A DNA stretch of 64,000 nt from contig NZ_CP077097.1 in assembly GCF_014269225.2 (NCBI RefSeq), positions 2,181,001 to 2,245,000 of the forward strand, written 5' to 3'. The notes under the pieces were generated by a model that saw only the letters and a program-made list of their open reading frames with translations, searched no databases and had not been told where the DNA came from. The DNA is from Pseudomonas anuradhapurensis. Lineage in GTDB: Bacteria > Pseudomonadota > Gammaproteobacteria > Pseudomonadales > Pseudomonadaceae. The position numbers were made by a program, and so were the translations under genes. Positions 60,919 through 64,000 of the stretch are shown here, one piece after another. The number at the start of each line of letters is the position of its first letter. Position 1 is the first letter of the stretch.

Positions 60919-61500
60919 CTAGCGCAGTGTCCGCTCCAGGCCACCCACCAGCATGCTTTCCATCAAGCCCAGTCCTTGTTCCTCGGGCAACGCCTTCAAC
61001 AGCCCCGGCAACTGGTTCAGCAGTGTCGCCAGCACATGCGCGGTAGCCACCAGCGCTTCCCCCTGCAGCTTCGCCTGCGGTGCGATCAACCGCAGCAACC
61101 CCGCCTCATAGCGCTTGCGCAACAAGGCCAGGCGCCCCTGCTGGTCGTCGCTCAGGCAACACAAGTCGCGCTCCGCCAGGCGAAACTGCAGCGGTCGCTC
61201 GGCGTGCAGCTGCCAGTGCGCCGCAATCAGGCAGGACAACGCCGATGCCCCGCGGGCCATGGCCCGGCGGCCCTGGTCCAGGGTAGCCTGCAACTCCTCG
61301 TACAACTCTTCGATCAGGTCGTACAACAGGTCCTGCTTGCTGGGGAAGTGGTGGTACAGCGAGCCGGCAGTCAGGCCTACATGGGCCGCCAGCTCGCGCA
61401 TGCTGACCTGGCCAAAGCCCTTTTCGGCAAACAGCGCCATGGCCCGCTCACGTCGCTCCTCGAAATTGGCACAGCGCATCGCGGCATTGACCGGGGGCAT
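60919..61500 (-). CDS. TetR family regulator of the acyl-CoA operon
   Basis: 193 residues with the TetR helix-turn-helix at about 12-60 (RRERAMALFAEKGFGQVSMR, LAAHVGLTAGSLYHHF). It is encoded 12 bp after the 3-hydroxybutyryl-CoA dehydrogenase gene in the same direction, so it closes that operon and may respond to acyl-CoA or fatty acids. Confidence 0.93.
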   Translation of the reverse strand: MPPVNAAMRCANFEERRERAMALFAEKGFGQVSMRELAAHVGLTAGSLYHHFPSKQDLLYDLIEELYEELQATLDQGRRAMARGASALSCLIAAHWQLHAERPLQFRLAERDLCCLSDDQQGRLALLRKRYEAGLLRLIAPQAKLQGEALVATAHVLATLLNQLPGLLKALPEEQGLGLMESMLVGGLERTLR

Positions 61501-61512
61501 GGCGTTCGCTCC

Positions 61513-62361
61513 TCAGTAGGTGAAGAAACCGCGGCCGCTCTTGCGCCCCAGCCAACCGGCCGCGACCATTTCCTTGAGCAGCGGGGCAGGGCGGTACTTG
61601 CTGTCGTTGAAGCCTTCATGGAAGGCCTCCATGATCGCCAGCAGCGTGTCCAGGCCGATCAGGTCGGCCAGCGCCAGCGGGCCGATCGGCTGGTTGCAGC
61701 CCAGGCGCATGCCGGTGTCGATGTCCTCGGCACTGGCCAGGCCTTCCTGACGCACGAAGATCGCTTCGTTGATCATCGGCACCAGAATGCGGTTGACCAC
61801 GAAGCCCGGGCGGTTGCCGGCGGTGATCGGCGTCTTGCCGACCTTTTCGGTCACCACCAGTGCCTGGGCATAGGTGCTGTCGCTGGTCTGCAGGCCGCGG
61901 ATGATCTCGACCAGTGCCATCATCGGCACCGGGTTGAAGAAATGCACGCCGATGAAACGCTCGGGGTGCTCGATGCTGGCAGCCAGCTGGGTGACCGACA
62001 GCGATGAGGTGTTGGTGGCGATGATGCACTCGGCGGCGACGTTGGCCGCAACCTGCTGCAGGATACGCTGCTTGAGCTGCAGGTTTTCGCTGGCCGCCTC
62101 GATCACCAGTTGCGCACCGTTGAGCTGGCTGTAGTCGGTGCTGGTGCGGATCCGCGTTTTCGCCGCCGCAGCCTTGTCCGCATCGAGGCTGCCCTTGCTG
62201 ACCTGGCGCTCGAGGTTCTTGCTCAAGGTGGCCACGCCGCGCTCCAGCGCCGCGTCGGAAACATCCACCAGCAACACTTGGTAGCCGGCGACTGCACACA
62301 CCTGGGCAATGCCGTTGCCCATGGTGCCGGCGCCAATCACGGCGATTTGTTCAATGTTCAT
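61513..62361 (-). CDS. hbd: 3-hydroxybutyryl-CoA dehydrogenase
   Basis: 282 residues. The NAD site is AVIGAGTMGNGIAQVCAVAG. The catalytic region is FIGVHFFNPVPMMALVEIIR with the conserved His and Asn-Pro, and the end has RPGFVVNRILVPMINEAIF. It oxidises L-3-hydroxyacyl-CoA of short chain, or reduces acetoacetyl-CoA. It sits 13 bp after the thiolase gene and is followed by the TetR gene. Confidence 0.95.
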   Translation of the reverse strand: MNIEQIAVIGAGTMGNGIAQVCAVAGYQVLLVDVSDAALERGVATLSKNLERQVSKGSLDADKAAAAKTRIRTSTDYSQLNGAQLVIEAASENLQLKQRILQQVAANVAAECIIATNTSSLSVTQLAASIEHPERFIGVHFFNPVPMMALVEIIRGLQTSDSTYAQALVVTEKVGKTPITAGNRPGFVVNRILVPMINEAIFVRQEGLASAEDIDTGMRLGCNQPIGPLALADLIGLDTLLAIMEAFHEGFNDSKYRPAPLLKEMVAAGWLGRKSGRGFFTY

Positions 62362-62374
62362 CGGTCAGCCTCCC

Positions 62375-63559
62375 TCAGACGCGCTCGAAGACCACGGCGA
62401 TGCCTTGGCCACCGCCGATGCACATGGTGGCCAGGGCGTAGCGGCCCTGGATGCGCTGCAGTTCATGGATGGCCTTGGTGGCAATGATCGCGCCGGTGGC
62501 GCCCACCGGGTGGCCAAGCGAGATGCCCGAGCCGTTGGGGTTGACCTTTTCCGGGTCGAAGCCCAGTTCGCGGGCCACGGCGCAGGCCTGGGCGGCAAAC
62601 GCTTCGTTGGACTCGATCACGTCCAGGTCCTGCACCTTCAGGCCGGTCTTTTCCAGTACCTTGCGGGTGGCCGGGATCGGGCCCAGGCCCATCAGTTCCG
62701 GCTCGACGCCGGCATGGGCGTAGCCGACCAGGCGTGCCAGCGGCTTCAGGCCCAGGCGGCGCACCGCGTCACCCGTGGCCAACACCAGGCCGCCTGCGCC
62801 ATCGTTGATGCCGCTGGCGTTGCCGGCAGTGACGGTACCGTCTTTCTTGAACACCGGCTTCATCCCGGCCAGCTGTTCGGCGGTCACTTCGCCACGCACA
62901 TGTTCATCGACACTGAACTGCACGCTGCCCTTGCGGGTCTTCAGCTCCAGCGGAACGATCTGGCTGGCGAAACGGCCTTCGGCGATGGCGCGGGCGGCGC
63001 GGCGCTGGCTGGTCAGGGCCAGTTCGTCCTGCATCTCGCGGGTAATGCCGTGTTTGGCCGAGACGTTCTCGGCAGTGATCCCCATGTGGAAGTGCTCGAA
63101 CGGGTCCTGCAGCACGCCGACGGTGTAGTCGATACCTTGCAGGTCACCCATGCGCGCACCCCAGCGTGCCTGTGGCAGCAGGTACGGGCCACGGCTCATG
63201 GATTCGGCGCCGGCCGCCACGGCCACCTCGGTGTCGCCGAGCAGCAGGCACTGGGCCGCCGAGACGATCGCCTGCAAGCCGGAGCCGCACAGGCGGTTGA
63301 CGTTGAACGCGGGGGTTTCCTTGGGGAGGCCGGCGTTCATCGCCGCGACCCGGGCCAGGTAGGCATCGCGTGGCTCGGTGGGGATCACCGTGCCCATCAC
63401 CAGGTGGCCGATTTGCTCGGCGGCAACCCCAGAGCGCTCGATGGCGGCACGGGTGATGGCGCTGGCCAGGTCAGCCAGCGGCAGGTCCTTGAGGGAACCG
63501 CCAAAGCCACCGATGGCTGAACGGACGGCACTGACGACGTAGATTTCTGCGCTGCTCAT
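62375..63559 (-). CDS. Acetyl-CoA acetyltransferase (beta-ketothiolase)
   Basis: 394 residues. The acyl-accepting cysteine is C91 in FNVNRLCGSGLQAI. The second active-site region is NEAFAAQACAVARELG and the final motif CIGGGQGIAVVFERV. The chain length and the GISLGHPVGATGAI segment are of the biosynthetic/degradative acetoacetyl-CoA thiolase family (PhaA, AtoB, BktB). It condenses or cleaves short ketoacyl-CoA. It starts the operon with hbd and TetR. The AraC gene at 63728 is divergent and probably controls it. Confidence 0.95.
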   Translation of the reverse strand: MSSAEIYVVSAVRSAIGGFGGSLKDLPLADLASAITRAAIERSGVAAEQIGHLVMGTVIPTEPRDAYLARVAAMNAGLPKETPAFNVNRLCGSGLQAIVSAAQCLLLGDTEVAVAAGAESMSRGPYLLPQARWGARMGDLQGIDYTVGVLQDPFEHFHMGITAENVSAKHGITREMQDELALTSQRRAARAIAEGRFASQIVPLELKTRKGSVQFSVDEHVRGEVTAEQLAGMKPVFKKDGTVTAGNASGINDGAGGLVLATGDAVRRLGLKPLARLVGYAHAGVEPELMGLGPIPATRKVLEKTGLKVQDLDVIESNEAFAAQACAVARELGFDPEKVNPNGSGISLGHPVGATGAIIATKAIHELQRIQGRYALATMCIGGGQGIAVVFERV

Positions 63560-63727
63560 AGGGGCTCCGATTGCGAAGGCATGGCGGGACCGGGCCAGGC
63601 TCTGCGAGAATGGCCGGCGATCCCGGAGTGGGACCGAGTCTAGGCAAAGGCTCTGTTGCAGCCTATGCCGGAACTGTTCAAACAACCTGGCACTTTTTGC
63701 CACTCAGCATAGACAGCGAAAACCGCC

Positions 63728-64000
63728 ATGCGCGATAGCGATTCGGTCGCCGTGTACTTCCTCAATGCCATGCTCCACGCCCTGCGCGACTGCCCCGAAG
63801 AACGCGATGCGCAACTGCGCGCGGTGGGCATCGACCCGCAACTGCTCGCGCAGCCCCAGGCCCGCGTGCCGGCCAAGGCCTTCGCCCAGCTGTGGCTGGC
63901 GCTGATCCAGCGCCTGGATGACGAGTTCTTCCGCCTCGACAGCCATGGCATGCCGCAGGGCAGCTTCGCGCTGATCTGCCGGGGCCTGATCCTCGAGCCG
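63728..64000 (+). CDS. AraC family regulator, N-terminal part (partial)
   Basis: The gene starts at ATG 63728 and runs off the right edge; 91 residues are visible. They match the arabinose-binding-like N-terminal domain of the OruR/ArgR-like AraC regulators (FLNAMLHALRDCPEERDAQL, AVGIDPQLLAQPQARVPAKA, FAQLWLALIQRLDDEFF). The helix-turn-helix part is outside. It is divergent from the thiolase operon and likely activates it. Confidence 0.85.
   Translation, partial: MRDSDSVAVYFLNAMLHALRDCPEERDAQLRAVGIDPQLLAQPQARVPAKAFAQLWLALIQRLDDEFFRLDSHGMPQGSFALICRGLILEP

Overview
The window looks like a chromosomal segment of a fluorescent Pseudomonas, most likely of the P. putida group. The evidence is the high GC, the pyoverdine genes (pvdA plus the fpvGHJKCDEF-type iron-release operon), two MvaT/MvaU-type H-NS analogues, the RES-Xre module, the OprD-type porin and the REP-like palindromes built on CGGCCTTG(T/C)GTCGCGA. 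No rRNA, tRNA, CRISPR array or IS element was seen. Both ends cut through genes: a quinone reductase on the left and an AraC regulator on the right.

Region 1 (1-21.9 kb) is ordinary metabolism and transport with many divergently paired regulators: TetR/quinone reductase, AraC/alcohol dehydrogenase, AraC-LysE exporter, LysR/nitroreductase and LysR/acyl-CoA dehydrogenase. It also holds the Xre-RES toxin-antitoxin pair, a cysteine desulfurase, a DUF1264 lipoprotein, the first MvaT-family gene, a TerC transporter, a PstS-OmpA fusion and a four-gene polyamine-type ABC transporter.

Region 2 (22-31.3 kb) has a RibB protein with a degenerate RibA half, a DUF1330 protein, a pirin, a PAAR-toxin44 effector with a probable immunity protein, a secreted esterase, and a MbtH/thioesterase pair under a PvdS-type box. 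Region 3 (31.3-38.9 kb) is the eight-gene ferripyoverdine iron-release operon, nearly all genes overlapping by 4 bp, with a Fur-like box in front, next to pvdA under a perfect TAAAT-N16-CGT box. The MbtH/thioesterase, fpv operon and pvdA form one siderophore block.

Region 4 (39-42.9 kb) holds a FlxA-like protein, PBP7, a small membrane protein and a MerR/SDR pair. Region 5 (42.9-48.3 kb) is the most accessory-looking part: two tandem paralogous secreted Cys-containing proteins (halovibrin/DUF2599-like), a PL7 alginate-lyase-like protein, a DUF1654 gene behind a LexA box, and an S24 (CI/LexA-type) repressor. Palindromes of the form TTTAGC-N5-GCTAAA occur in front of the repressor and again inside and next to the promoter of the PL7 gene. 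This suggests that a phage-type repressor controls a polysaccharide lyase and that DNA damage would switch it on.

Region 6 (48.3-64 kb) holds a shikimate dehydrogenase-like gene, glyoxalase I, the second MvaT-family gene, an OprD porin and cobF. It also has a compact signalling operon without chemoreceptors (CHASE3-GAF hybrid kinase with three receiver domains, CheR, CheB, REC-kinase, lone REC) and a TetR-hbd-thiolase short-chain acyl-CoA operon next to an AraC regulator.
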